From positions 124,001-188,000 of the forward strand of contig CAVYBK010000006.1 of NCBI GenBank assembly GCA_963766725.1: DNA of 64,000 bases. The letters are read 5' to 3'. Source of the DNA: DATEOR01 sp963766725 (GTDB taxonomy: Bacteria; Actinomycetota; Thermoleophilia; Gaiellales; Gaiellaceae). Shown here piece after piece: positions 36,793 through 46,330 of the stretch. The notes beneath the pieces were generated by a model. That model did not search any database, had not been told where the DNA came from, and saw nothing but the letters and a program-made list of their open reading frames with translations. The position numbers and the translations under genes are program-made. Within the stretch, counting starts at the first letter, position 1. Every line of letters starts with the position of its first letter.

Positions 36793-37113
36793 CTACTCGG
36801 GCTCGACGAGAAGGGTCAGGCCGTCGCGCTCGACGACCCGCACCCAGGCCCCCTGGTCCGCCCCGGCCTCGCAGCGCGCGCGCCAGAGCTCTCCCTGGAT
36901 GCGCACCTGCCCTTCCGGCCGGCATGCAGACGCCACTTCGGCCCGCGCGCCGAGCATGGTCTCGGCGCCCATCTTCACGCGGTGGCGCTGCGAGAGCCAG
37001 ATCCAGAAGAAGGTCTCGCCGATCTCGATCACGGCCGCCACGCCGACCAGGACGAGGCCCCATGGCGCCGGGACGACGAAGACGGCGAGGATGACCGCGA
37101 TGACGAAGATCAT
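36793..37113 (-). CDS. NfeD-like membrane protein
   Basis: A 106-residue protein: two N-terminal helices (FVIAVILAVFVVPAPWGLVL and VAAVIEIGETFFWIWLS), then an OB-fold tail (QVRIQGELWRARCEAG and VRVVERDGLTLLVEP) typical of the short NfeD family, which works with stomatin-type proteins at the membrane. No stomatin gene is adjacent. It heads the minus-strand nitrogen operon; a functional tie is unproven. Confidence 0.75.
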   Translation of the reverse strand: MIFVIAVILAVFVVPAPWGLVLVGVAAVIEIGETFFWIWLSQRHRVKMGAETMLGARAEVASACRPEGQVRIQGELWRARCEAGADQGAWVRVVERDGLTLLVEPE

Positions 37114-37149
37114 GCCGCGGGTTGAACGGCCGCCCGCTTTTTCGGGATC

Positions 37150-38069
37150 ATGGGACCTGCATTGGATCAGGTAGCCGCAGTCCTCGCGATTCTCGCCGTC
37201 GTTCTCGTTCGCGCTCGCGGCCACGCTCTGGCAGCGGGCGACGATGGGCTCCGACATCTTCGGGGGGAGCCCGAAAGCCTTCGCCAAGCTCTTGACGAAC
37301 AAGGTCTGGCTCGTCGGTCTCGGCGCTCAGTTGGTGGGTGTGCGTCCTACAGGCGGCGGCCCTCGACCGCGGGCGGGTCGCGATCATCCAGCCGCTGCTC
37401 GTGACCGCGGTCATCTGGGCCATGCCGCTCGGGTACTTCTTGACGAACCAGACGATCACGCGCCGCCACATCCTCGGGGCCGCCATCGTCGTCGCCGGCC
37501 TCGCCATCTTCGCGAGCTTCGGCGATCCCGCAGGGGGCCTCGACGACGCGCCGGGCTCCGCGTGGCTCTCGGCGTTCGTCGTCCTCGGCACGATCTGCAT
37601 CTGCCTGCTGCTCTTCGGGCGGCGGGGCGATCTTTCGGCACGGGCAACCGTCTACGGCGCCATCGCCGGCATCCTCTACGGCGTTTCGGCGACGCTGATG
37701 AAGCCAGTTGTCGAGAACCTGCACACCGACGGTGCAGCGAGCGTGCTGGAGGGCTGGGAGTTCTGGGTGATGGCGATCGGCGGGCTCGGCGGCTTCTACA
37801 TCCAGCAGATCTCGCTTGCGACCGGGAAGCTCGTGACTTCCGTGGCGACTGTCTCCGTCGTCAATCCGGTCGTGAGCGTGATGCTCGGCGTGCTCGTCCT
37901 CGAGGAGCGCCTCGACCAGCCGCCTGCGTGGCATGTCGTCCTGGCAGTCGCGGGGCTGGCGCTCGCCCTCCTCGGCGCCGTCGTGATCGCATCCGTCTCC
38001 GAGGGGGCGAGAGAAGTCGAGGCGACGAGCGACCAGCCAGTCGCACCTCCCCGGCCGCAGACGGCCTAG
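37150..38069 (+). CDS. EamA/DMT-family transporter (frameshifted N-terminal third)
   Basis: The first helix starts MGPALDQVAAVLAILAVV; a second frame continues TMGSDIFGGSPKAFAKLLTN and VWLVGLGAQLVG; from about 37345 the main frame reads LQAAALDRGRVAIIQPLLV to VASVSEG-like end. Ten helices are expected over about 306 residues. The family exports or imports metabolites. Breaks near 37205 and 37340 look like indels. It is divergent from NfeD across 36 bases. Confidence 0.75.
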
Positions 38070-38076
38070 GGAACGC

Positions 38077-38712
38077 TCAAACGGAGATCTGCACCGGCGA
38101 GGTGATCAGCCAGATCACCGTGCCGAGAAAGATGAGCCAGCCGAGCGCCAGAAGGGCCTCCCGCTGGCGCAGCCGATGCAGCTTCGTGGAGATCCCGGCG
38201 AAGAACAGCGCTGAGGCGAGCAGTACGACGGCGAGCACGTAGTTGTCCGCGCGCTGGTTGGCGAGCTCGGCGTCGTCGGAATGCCCTCCGGCCTCAGCGT
38301 TCAGCTGCGAGCTCCGCACGTCTTCGGAAACGCTGTACTCCGGCATCGCGAACGGGGACAGCGGCGCATCCGGATTCGTGAACGGCGCCGTCGCGATCCA
38401 CGCGGCGAACGCGGGCTGGAACTCGGGGCGGAACCGACGCCGGTAGAACTCCGCCAGTTCGCGGTTTCCCGCCAGGTGCGCATCGGTCCATTGCACGAAG
38501 GTGGCGATGTCGATCTGCGTGAGCTGCCCTGCCCGGGTCGCGGCCTCGGACGACTCGATGCGCGCCGCCGTCCCCTTGCTGGTGTTCACCGCCTGCTGTC
38601 CCCTCCATTGCGTCGACTGGTACGTGCTCCACGCCGTCGCGACCGCCGCGACGGCGAGCAGGATCGTGGCGAACAGCTCGACCCGGCGCTCCCTCCTCTC
38701 GTCGGGCTGCAC
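38077..38712 (-). CDS. Hypothetical membrane protein, 211 residues
   Basis: Starts at GTG 38712, two bases after the stop of the preceding gene. It has one N-terminal helix (ATILLAVAAVATAWSTYQ), a soluble middle with WRGQQAVNTSKGTAARIESS and two C-terminal helices (NYVLAVVLLASALFFAGI and LGWLIFLGTVIWLITSP). I do not recognise a named family. It belongs to the transcript of MFS transporter and channel-like protein. Confidence 0.65.
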   Translation of the reverse strand: MQPDERRERRVELFATILLAVAAVATAWSTYQSTQWRGQQAVNTSKGTAARIESSEAATRAGQLTQIDIATFVQWTDAHLAGNRELAEFYRRRFRPEFQPAFAAWIATAPFTNPDAPLSPFAMPEYSVSEDVRSSQLNAEAGGHSDDAELANQRADNYVLAVVLLASALFFAGISTKLHRLRQREALLALGWLIFLGTVIWLITSPVQISV

Positions 38713-38714
38713 GG

Positions 38715-39399
38715 TCAGGCGAAGACGTTGACGGCGCGCGCGATCACGAGCCCGACGACCGTCAGCGAGATCAGCGACTGGAGCGCCATCGTCAGCTTCG
38801 CCCAGCGGGCCATGGGCATCACGTCGGTCGGGCTGAAGGCGGTGCTCGTCGTCAGAGCGAGGATGAGGTAGTCGGCGTATTGCGTGCGCCAGCCCGGCGG
38901 CGAGAGCTCCGGGCTCATGTGCTGCGTGAAGGCGAAGTCGGGATAGGGGCGGTCGCCCCGGTAGCGCGCGAGCGGGCCCGCCGCTGTCGAGCAACCAGTA
39001 GAAGAGGCTGAAGACGAGGACGTTGCCGAGCCAGATGAGAGCGCCCGACGCGAGCAGGTCGCTCGCCGAGTTCGTCACCTTGGTGCCCTCGACCAGGTCG
39101 ACGATCAGCTGGACCGTGGACGCGAGCGCAGCGCAGCCGAGCAGGCCGACCAGCCCGATGGCAAGCCGTCTGAGCCAGCGCCTGCGCCCGCTCACGCGGG
39201 CGGGGTCCGCCGCCAGAAGGACGAGCAGCAGTCCGATCTCGACCGCCGGGACCAGCCAGTCCGGCCCCAGCGAGGAGCGGTCCGGCACCGCGACCCGCAG
39301 GACGATCGAGATCGCGATGAAGAAGCCGAGCGTCGCCACGATCGGCCAGCGCGGCTCGAGGAACACGCGCTCCTCTGGTTCGGGCGCCGCGGTCGTCAA
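38715..39399 (-). CDS. Ion-channel-like membrane protein (one frameshift)
   Basis: From TTG 39399, overlapping the MFS stop, the protein has four or five helices (IVATLGFFIAISIVLRVAV, VEIGLLLVLLAADPARV, ALIWLGNVLVFSLFYWLL), and after a break near 38980 ends YLILALTTSTAFSPTDVMP with ALQSLISLTVVGLVIARAVN. The TTSTAFSPTD segment before the last helix resembles a pore loop, as in two-pore-helix channels, but it is not a TxGYG filter. About 228 residues. Transported ion unknown. Confidence 0.62.
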
Positions 39400-41014
39400 G
39401 CCGGGCTCGGGCTCGCGGTCCCGGCGGCACGGGTGTCCGGGTCGGCCGGACGCCTGTCCTCGGCCTGATAGGCGGCGAGGAGCTCCTGCTCCCGCTCGAA
39501 GCGGGGGAAGAACCGGGCGACGACGACGGCACCGAGGAGGACCGCGACGATTCCGGCCAGGTAGGCCCACTGGTCTCCCTGGACGAACGAGGTCTTCGCG
39601 GCCGCCGTGATCTGGCTCGAGTACTGCGGATATTCCTGGGCGATCGCCTCGGCGCCGTCGAACGACTTCGTCAGCTGGCCTGCGACGTTGTCGGACACCT
39701 GCTTGTTCGACTCGGCGATCTGGCTCGCGAAGGCGGAGGCATAGCCTGCTGTGAGGAGCGCGCCGAAGATCGACTGCATGACGGCGCCGCCCAGGTCGCG
39801 CTGGAGGTCCGCCGTTCCCGATGCCATCCCCGCCCGCCGGACGGGCACGGAGCCGGTGAGGGAGTGTGAAGCCGGGGTGCCTGCGAGGCCGACCCCGATC
39901 CCGACGAGGGCGTAGCCGAGACCGACTTTCCAGTACGAGGCGTCCTCCTTCCAGAGGAGGAGCATCGTGAGGAAGCCGAGCATGACGAAGACGTAGCCGG
40001 AGAGGAGCGTGAAGCGGGCGCCACGGGCTTCGACGATCTTCGCCGAGCGCGGGGCGACGAGCACCATGCAGAACGCGGCGGGCAGGATGGCGAGGCCGGC
40101 GTCCAGGGTCGAGTAGCCGAGAACGTTCTGCAAGTACTGCTGGCCAACGAACATCGCCCCCATCAGCGAGCCGAAGACGATGATCCCCGCGCACGCGGCC
40201 ACCCAGAACGGCGGTCGTGCGGCCACGTCGAGGTCGTAGAGCGGGTTCGAAGCTCGTCGCTGACGGAGGTAGAAAAGCGCGAGCGCGGCGACCGCGACGA
40301 GCGCGAGCCCGATGCTCAGCGCGCCCTTGTCCGGCACCGGCGCGAAGTTGATCGAGAGGATCAGCGCGCCGACGAGCACGAGCGAGAGGATTCCGCCGAG
40401 GTTGTCGACCGGCTCGGTCCCTTCGTTCACGTGAGCGGGCACGAGGCGTATAGCCATCACGATCGCCACCACCGCAAGCGGAAGGGTCAGGAGGAACACG
40501 GAGCCCCACCAGAAGTGCTCGAGGAGAAGACCGGAGAGCAGCGGCCCGAGCGCGGCGATCGCGCCGCCGATGCCCGACCAGAGCGCGATCGCCTTCGTCC
40601 GCCCCGGGCCGGACCAGAGCGCGGTGATGAGAGCGAGCGTCGTCGGGTAGGCCATGCCCGCGGCGACGCCGCCGCCGATGCGCGCGACGATGAGAACGAT
40701 GTCCGACGGGGCCCATGCGGCGAGGAGCGAGGCTGGAATCGCGAGCACGGTGCCGATCAGAGCATGAGCTTCCGGCCGTAGCGGTCGCCGAGCGCCCCGA
40801 GCCAGAGCACCGAGCACGCCAGGCCGAGGGAGTAGCCGACCGCGACGAGATCGAGCGCCGTCTGGCTCGAGTCGAAGTGCTCTCCGATCGACGGCAGCGC
40901 GACGTTGGCGACGGCCAGGTTCAGGTTCGCGACCGCGGCGACCAGGATCAGCGCCGTGAGGACGAGCCCCGCGCGTTGCGGCTGCGAAGCGGTTCGGTCC
41001 ACCGAGGCGCTCAT
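39396..41014 (-). CDS. MFS multidrug-type exporter, DHA2 family (one frameshift)
   Basis: Starts MSASVDRTASQ; helix 1 and motif NVALPSIGEHFDSS, then LGALGDRYGRKLML (motif A) before a frame change near 40765; replacing one lost C gives LMLLIGTVLAIPAS. The rest has DHA2 motif C-like GLAGTPASHSLTGSVP and ends with a long external loop of helices near residue 440. About 14 segments and 538 residues. It probably exports hydrophobic compounds by proton antiport. First gene of the transcript that ends at 38077. Confidence 0.82.
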
Positions 41015-41257
41015 CCGACGACCTTAATCCGCCCCGACGAGCGGGGAAGCCGCGTCGAGGCCCCGAGACGGCTCGTCAAATCTCGGCGTGCGTCGGCATG
41101 CGGCCAGTCTCGGGTGTGGTTAGGTGAGCAGCGGCCGACTTCACCTAGGTGAACCTGACCCCGTGTCCGACCTACGCGTGGCACCCGGCGACTGTCTTGC
41201 ATGAGGTAGGGCCGAACGACGTATGTGCGGGGATAGAGCGTTGAGTAGCCTTTCGCC
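41015..41257. other. Intergenic region between MFS exporter and MalT-like regulator
   Basis: These 243 bases separate divergent genes, so they should hold both promoters. They contain the palindromic element described at 41121-41153. I see no ORF with coding features and no convincing TTGACA/TATAAT pair. Confidence 0.6.
41121..41153. promoter_or_regulatory. Putative operator: perfect palindrome plus direct half-site
   Basis: TTCACCTAGGTGAA (41140-41153) is a perfect 14-base palindrome, preceded by a half-site TAGGTGA (41121-41127) in the same orientation as the right arm, 25 bases apart. The same core recurs only at 42662-42702 in the window. Location between divergent promoters fits control of the regulator and the exporter. 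Confidence 0.6.
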
Positions 41258-42647
41258 ATGGGCGTGACCCTGCACGCGGGGGGGCCGCCTCAGCAGCCGG
41301 CCCGTCCGCCGCCGCTGCTGACGACGAAGCTGCATCCTCCGGCCGGGAGGGAGCAGACGGTCCTGCGCGTCCGTCTCGTCAAGCGGCTCCAGGCTCCTGC
41401 GGGCACCAAGTTGACGGCCCTGGCCGCACCAGCGGGATACGGGAAGACCACACTCCTCGGAGCGTGGCGCGAGCTGACACCGCAGCAGCCGATCGCATGG
41501 CTGACAGTCGACGAAGGAGACAACGACCCGGTCGTCCTCTGGTCTTACGTGACCGCCGCGCTCGTCGAAGCGTGCCCGGAGCTCGAGGTCCGGGCCATCC
41601 CCGAGCACGTCGACGCGGCGACCATCGTGGACGTTGTCCTGCCGGAGCTGATCAACGCACTCGCGGCTTTCGGCCCTGCAGCCCTCGTCCTCGACGACTT
41701 CCACGAGCTCACGAGCGGGCCGGCCCGCGACTCTCTCGCCTGGTTCATCGACCGCGTGCCCTCCACGTTCCAGACTCGTCATTGCCACGCGGAGCGAGCC
41801 GGCGCTGTCGCTGGGGGCGTTGCGCGCGCACGGTGAGCTGCTCGAGCTCCGCGCGGCGGAGCTCGGGTTCGACGCGACCGAGGCAGCAGCGCTCCTGAAC
41901 GACTTACTCGGGCTCGGGCTCGAACGCGAGCAGGTCGAAGCGCTCGTTGAGCGCACGGAGGGCTGGCCGGCGGGGATCTACCTCGCGGCTCTCTCGCTGC
42001 AGGCGACGCCCGACCGTTCCGAGTTCGTGTCCAGGTTCAGCGGTGGGAACCGTCACGTGGTCGACTTCCTGGTCGACGAGGTGCTGAACCACCATGACCC
42101 CGACGTCCAGACCCTCATGCTCCGTTCTTCGATCCTGGGACGAATGTGCGGCCCCCTCTGCGACGCCGTGCTCGAGAAGGAAGGAAGCGCTGAACGGCTT
42201 CGCGAGCTCGCTCGCACGAATCTCTTCCTGGTGCCGCTCGACGACCGCGGCGAGTGGTACCGCTTCCATCAGCTCTTCGCTCAGCTCCTGCGCGTCGAGC
42301 TCGAGCATCGCGAGCCGGGTCTCGCACCCACCCTCCACCGCCGCGCACTGGCCTGGCACCGGGAGCACGGGACGATCGAGGAAGCACTCGGGCATGCGTT
42401 CGGCGCAGAGTCGGCGAAGGAACTGCCGGTCCGCACAGGTCCCTCTCGCGGACAGGCCGATTTGAGCGAACGCGAGGTGGTCGTCCTGCGAATGCTCACC
42501 GGGCCCCTGTCCGAGCGCGACATCGGCCGTGAGCTCTACGTCTCGCACAACACCGTGCACAGCCATACGAGGTCGATCTTCCGCAAGCTCGGCGCGTCGT
42601 CTCGGTCCGAGGCGATCCGCAAGGCGCGCTCCGCCGGCCTGATCTGA
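41258..42647 (+). CDS. MalT/LuxR-type ATP-dependent regulator lacking the TPR arm (one frameshift)
   Basis: N-terminal STAND ATPase: TKLHPPAGREQTVLR, Walker A APAGYGKTTLL (residues about 56-66), Walker B ALVLDDFHEL, then after a break near 41780 ATRSEPALSLGALRA, LRAAELGFDATEAAALL and GWPAGIYLAALSLQ. The winged helix with WYRFHQLFAQLLR follows. Directly after TIEEALGHAFGAES comes the LuxR HTH (LSEREVVVLRMLTGPLSE, SHNTVHSHTRSIFRKLG). MalT-like proteins normally place 300-400 residues of TPR sensor between these; here the total is about 463. It is flanked by palindromes and precedes the oxidase operon. Confidence 0.83.
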
Positions 42648-42661
42648 CCTCCGGCTGCGGT

Positions 42662-42702
42662 CCACCTAGGTGAATCGCCGCGCGCTCGGCTTCCCTCACC
42701 TA
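42662..42702. promoter_or_regulatory. Second copy of the putative operator, before the oxidase operon
   Basis: CCACCTAGGTGAA (42662-42674) repeats twelve of the fourteen bases of the upstream palindrome, followed by an isolated half-site TCACCTA at 42696-42702. The next ATG is 24 bases on, so an activator here would sit in the -40 to -70 zone of a short-leader transcript. Basis for autoregulation and operon control by the MalT-like protein is positional. Confidence 0.6.
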
Positions 42703-42725
42703 CTTCTGCGTCACGCTCGCCCGAC

Positions 42726-42974
42726 ATGGGCGCGACATACCGGATCGTCGTTCGAGGAGAGCTCGACGACCGCTTCGCGTTCCTCTTCAACGGCATGCGA
42801 ATGGAGCGGGTGGAGGGCACCACAGTCTTGACAGGCACGGTCGTCGACCAGGCGCAATTGCACGGATACATCGATCGGCTGGCCGAGCTCGGCCTCGACC
42901 TCCTCAGGATCGAGCAGCTGGGCGAGCTCGTCGGCCTCGCGGCCTGGGCTACGACCCAAGGAAAGGGGAAATAG
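42726..42974 (+). CDS. Small protein, 82 residues, first gene of the oxidase operon
   Basis: MGATYRIVVRGELDDRFAFLF to WATTQGKGK, an alpha/beta layout with QAQLHGYIDRLAELGLDLL resembling small hypothetical proteins that often precede metabolic operons in actinobacteria. Function unknown. Its TAG overlaps the GTG of zwf (TAGTG). Confidence 0.6.
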   Translation: MGATYRIVVRGELDDRFAFLFNGMRMERVEGTTVLTGTVVDQAQLHGYIDRLAELGLDLLRIEQLGELVGLAAWATTQGKGK

Positions 42975-44405
42975 TGATCGCTGACGCACCCGCCACCCAG
43001 GTGGCCCAACCGCCACAGCTCGAAGGCCGCCGCGCCGACCACCTCGTGATCTTCGGGATCACGGGCGACCTGGCGAAGGTGATGACGTTTCGGTCGCTGT
43101 ATCGCCTCGAGCAGCGCGGCCTGCTCGACTGCCCGATCCTCGGCGTCGCGGTCGACGACTGGTCGATAGACCAGCTCGTGGAGCGTGCGCGCGAGTCGAT
43201 CGTCGGCACGGGCGAGGAGCTGGACGAAGACGTCTTCCAACGCCTGGCCAAGCGCCTCTCATACGTGGCCGGCGACTTTGCGGACGACGCGACGTACGGC
43301 CGGGTTGCCGCGGCGATCGACAGCGCGACGCTGCCCGTCTTCTATCTCGAGATCCCGCCGTTTCTCTTCGGCAGAGTCGTGAAAGGGCTGGCCGATGCGG
43401 GCCTGACGAAGAACGCGCGCGTCGTGGTCGAGAAGCCGTTCGGGCACGACCTCGAGTCCGCCCGTGCGCTGGCAGACGAGCTCCACGCCTACATCGACGA
43501 GTCCCAGCTCTTCCGGATCGACCACTACCTCGGGAAGATGGGCACCGACGAGATCGTCTTCCTGCGCTTCGCGAACGCGATGCTCGAGCCGATCTGGAGC
43601 CGCAACTACGTCGCCTCCGTCCAGATCACGATGGCGGAGGACTTCGGAGTCGAGGATCGCGGCCACTTCTACGATCCCGTCGGCGCGCTCCGCGACGTCG
43701 TCGTCAACCACCTCATGCAGGTGGTCTCTCTCTGCGCGATGGAGGCACCGGCGCGGGGAGATCCCCAGACGATCAAGGACGCCCAGGTCTCCCTGTTTCG
43801 CGCGGTCAAGGAGGCGGACCCGGCGCAGCTACGTCCGCGGCCAGTACGAGGGGTACCAGTCGATCGACGGCGTCGCCCCCGACTCGAGCGACCGAGACCT
43901 ACGTCGGCCCTGCGCCTCGAGATCGAGAACTGGCGCTGGGCCGGCGTGCCCTTCTTCATCCGCGCGGGGAAGTGCCTGCCGGTGATGCAGACCGAGCTCA
44001 GGCTCGTCTTCAAGCACCCGCCTCGGCTCGGCTTCAAGGCCTTCGACCGGAGCATGGAGCCGAACCAGCTCGTCGTGAAGCTCGACCCCACGACGGGCAT
44101 CCGCATGGAGCTCGAGGCTCACCGCGCGGACGGGCCGGGCCAGGTTCAGCTCGACCTGGAGTTCTCGCAGCAGGGCGGCGAGGGCGCGACGCCGTACGAG
44201 GTTCTCCTCAACGCCGCTCTCACCGGAGAGAGCATCCGCTTCACGCGCCAGGACGCGGTCGAGGAAACGTGGCGAGTCTTCCAGCCGCTCCTCGACGCCC
44301 CTCCCCCGGTCCAGTCGTATGCGCCAGGGCTCATGGGGCCCGGATGAGGCCGACCAGCTGCTGTCCGGCTACGGCCGCTGGCACGGACCGTGGATCTCGT
44401 CATGA
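42974..44405 (+). CDS. zwf: Glucose-6-phosphate 1-dehydrogenase (several frameshifts)
   Basis: NADP fold: HLVIFGITGDLAKVMTF (early), catalytic region RIDHYLGKMGTDEIVFLRFANAML-like (RIDHYLGK contains the substrate Lys), then VRGQYEGYQSIDGVAP and TYVALRLEIENWRWAGVPF in displaced frames between about 43830 and 43905. The C-terminus DEADQLLSGYGRWHGPW is reached after another break near 44345 and its TGA overlaps the GH15 ATG. About 477 residues, normal. It oxidises glucose-6-phosphate to 6-phosphogluconolactone, making NADPH. Confidence 0.9.
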
Positions 44406-46291
44406 GCACCGGCGCGACCACACAGGCGGCCCCGCAGAGCGCCGCCGCACCGTCGCCGTTTCCGCCGATCGCGGACTACGCGTTCCTGTCCGACTGCCAT
44501 ACCGGCGCGCTCGTGGCCGCGGACGGGGCGATCGACTGGCTCTGTATCCCGTCCTTCGACTCACCGAGCATCTTCGGCAGCCTCCTCGACCGACAGGCCG
44601 GCTTCTTCCGCTTTGCGCCGTTCGGGATCAACCATCCGACCGCGCGCTCGTACGAGCCCGGGACGAATGTCCTTCGAACGACCTGGAAGACGCCATCCGG
44701 CTGGGTGCGCGTCTTTGACGCTTTGACGGTCGGCCCCTGGGATCACGAGGATGAGATCACGCCGCACACGCGCCCTCCCGCGGACGACGATGCCGACCAC
44801 ATGCTCGTGCGGACGGTCGAGTGCCTCGAGGGACAGGTCGAGCTCGAAATCGTCTGCGAGCCGGCCTTCGACTATGGACGCGCACCCGCCGCCTGGACGA
44901 TGAACGACGGCGACCGCCACTCCGCCGAGGCGAGCGGGGCCGGGCAGACCTTTCGCCTGGTGTCCGATCTCGCACTCGACATCGAGGGCGAGCGCGTGCG
45001 CGGGCGCCACGTCCTCCAGGCGGGCGAAAAGGCGTACTGCGCCCTCTCATGGGCCGAGGAGCTGGCCGCGCCCGCCGACAGCAAGGAGGCCGAGGCGCGG
45101 GTCGCAGCCACGACCCGCTTCTGGCGCGCCTGGCTGAGCAGGGCGCGAATCCCCGACCACCGCCTGCGCGATCCGATCCAGCGCTCGGCGCTCACGATCA
45201 AGGGCCTGACGTATATGCCCACCGGGGCAACCGTCGCCGCGCTCACGACGTCCCTGCCGGAGACGCCCGGAGGCGAGCGCAACTGGGACTACCGCTACAC
45301 CTGGATCCGCGACACGACCTTCACCCTGCAGGCGCTCCACTTCCTCAACCTCAACTCGGAAGCCGACGAGTTCATGGAGTTCGTCGCGGACCTCGAGCCC
45401 ACAGAGGACGGCTCGCTGCAGATCATGTATGGGATCGACGGTCGGCGGGACCTCACGGAGGAAACCCTCGACGATCTGACCGGCTATGCGGGGGCGCGTC
45501 CCGTCCGCATCGGCAATGGCGCGTTCGACCAGAAGCAGAACGACGTCTTCGGAGCGGTGCTCGACTCCATCCTCCTACACACGCAGCACAGCGACCGCCT
45601 GCCGCGCAGCCTGTGGCCGATCGTCCAGTCACAGGCCGAGTGTGCGACAGCGGTCTGGCAGAACCCCGACCAGGGGATCTGGGAGGCGCGCGGCAAGCCG
45701 CAGCAATATGTCTCGTCCAAGCTCATGTGCTGGGTCGCGCTCGACCGAGCCGCCAAGCTCGCGGAGATCCGGGCTGATCCCGAACAGCAGGAGAAGTGGC
45801 GCACCGTCGCCGACGAGATCCACGCCGACATCCTCGAGCACGGCGCCAAAGGCGGAGTCCTCCGCCAGCACTACGAGACCGACGCGCTGGACGCTTCTAC
45901 GCTCCTGGCGGCGATCTTCGGCTTCCTGCCCGGCGACGACAAGCTTCTGCGCAAGTCCGTCGAGGCGATCGCCGACGACCTGACCGAGGACGGCTTCGTG
46001 CTGCGTTACAAGACCGACGAGACCGACGACGGGCTCTCGGGCAAGGAAGGGACCTTCCTCATCTGCTCCTTCTGGCTCGTGTCAGCCCTCGCGATCGTCG
46101 GCGAGCTGCAGCGGGCGCGCGATCTGATGGAGCGCCTGCTCAGGGTCGCCTCGCCGCTCGGCCTCTATGCGGAGGAGTTCGACGCCGCGACGGGCCGGCA
46201 CCTGGGCAACTTCCCGCAGGCCTTCTCGCACCTCGCGCTGATCGAGGCCGCAGCGCGCATCGTCGTCCCCGAGATGCTGGCGGAGTATTGA
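44402..46291 (+). CDS. Glycoside hydrolase family 15 (glucoamylase/trehalase type)
   Basis: 629 residues. N-terminal beta-domain: IADYAFLSDCHTGALVAADG and IDWLCIPSFDSPSIFG. The alpha/alpha barrel carries GGERNWDYRYTWIRD near residue 290 (general acid Glu area) and the second catalytic Glu region LYAEEFDAATGRHLGNFPQ. The family releases beta-glucose from alpha-glucans or hydrolyses trehalose; many actinobacterial members are trehalases. No signal peptide, so it acts inside. It starts at the ATG overlapping zwf. Confidence 0.9.
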   Translation: MSTGATTQAAPQSAAAPSPFPPIADYAFLSDCHTGALVAADGAIDWLCIPSFDSPSIFGSLLDRQAGFFRFAPFGINHPTARSYEPGTNVLRTTWKTPSGWVRVFDALTVGPWDHEDEITPHTRPPADDDADHMLVRTVECLEGQVELEIVCEPAFDYGRAPAAWTMNDGDRHSAEASGAGQTFRLVSDLALDIEGERVRGRHVLQAGEKAYCALSWAEELAAPADSKEAEARVAATTRFWRAWLSRARIPDHRLRDPIQRSALTIKGLTYMPTGATVAALTTSLPETPGGERNWDYRYTWIRDTTFTLQALHFLNLNSEADEFMEFVADLEPTEDGSLQIMYGIDGRRDLTEETLDDLTGYAGARPVRIGNGAFDQKQNDVFGAVLDSILLHTQHSDRLPRSLWPIVQSQAECATAVWQNPDQGIWEARGKPQQYVSSKLMCWVALDRAAKLAEIRADPEQQEKWRTVADEIHADILEHGAKGGVLRQHYETDALDASTLLAAIFGFLPGDDKLLRKSVEAIADDLTEDGFVLRYKTDETDDGLSGKEGTFLICSFWLVSALAIVGELQRARDLMERLLRVASPLGLYAEEFDAATGRHLGNFPQAFSHLALIEAAARIVVPEMLAEY

Positions 46292-46330
46292 TGCTCGGCG
46301 GCGTCGCTCGCCCCTACGTGAGGAGGTCCC

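Noticed and set aside
38077..40716. Long minus-strand frame suggesting one 879-residue protein
   Set aside because: It strings together parts of the 211-residue protein, the channel-like protein and antisense frames of the MFS gene; individual starts and overlaps are clear.
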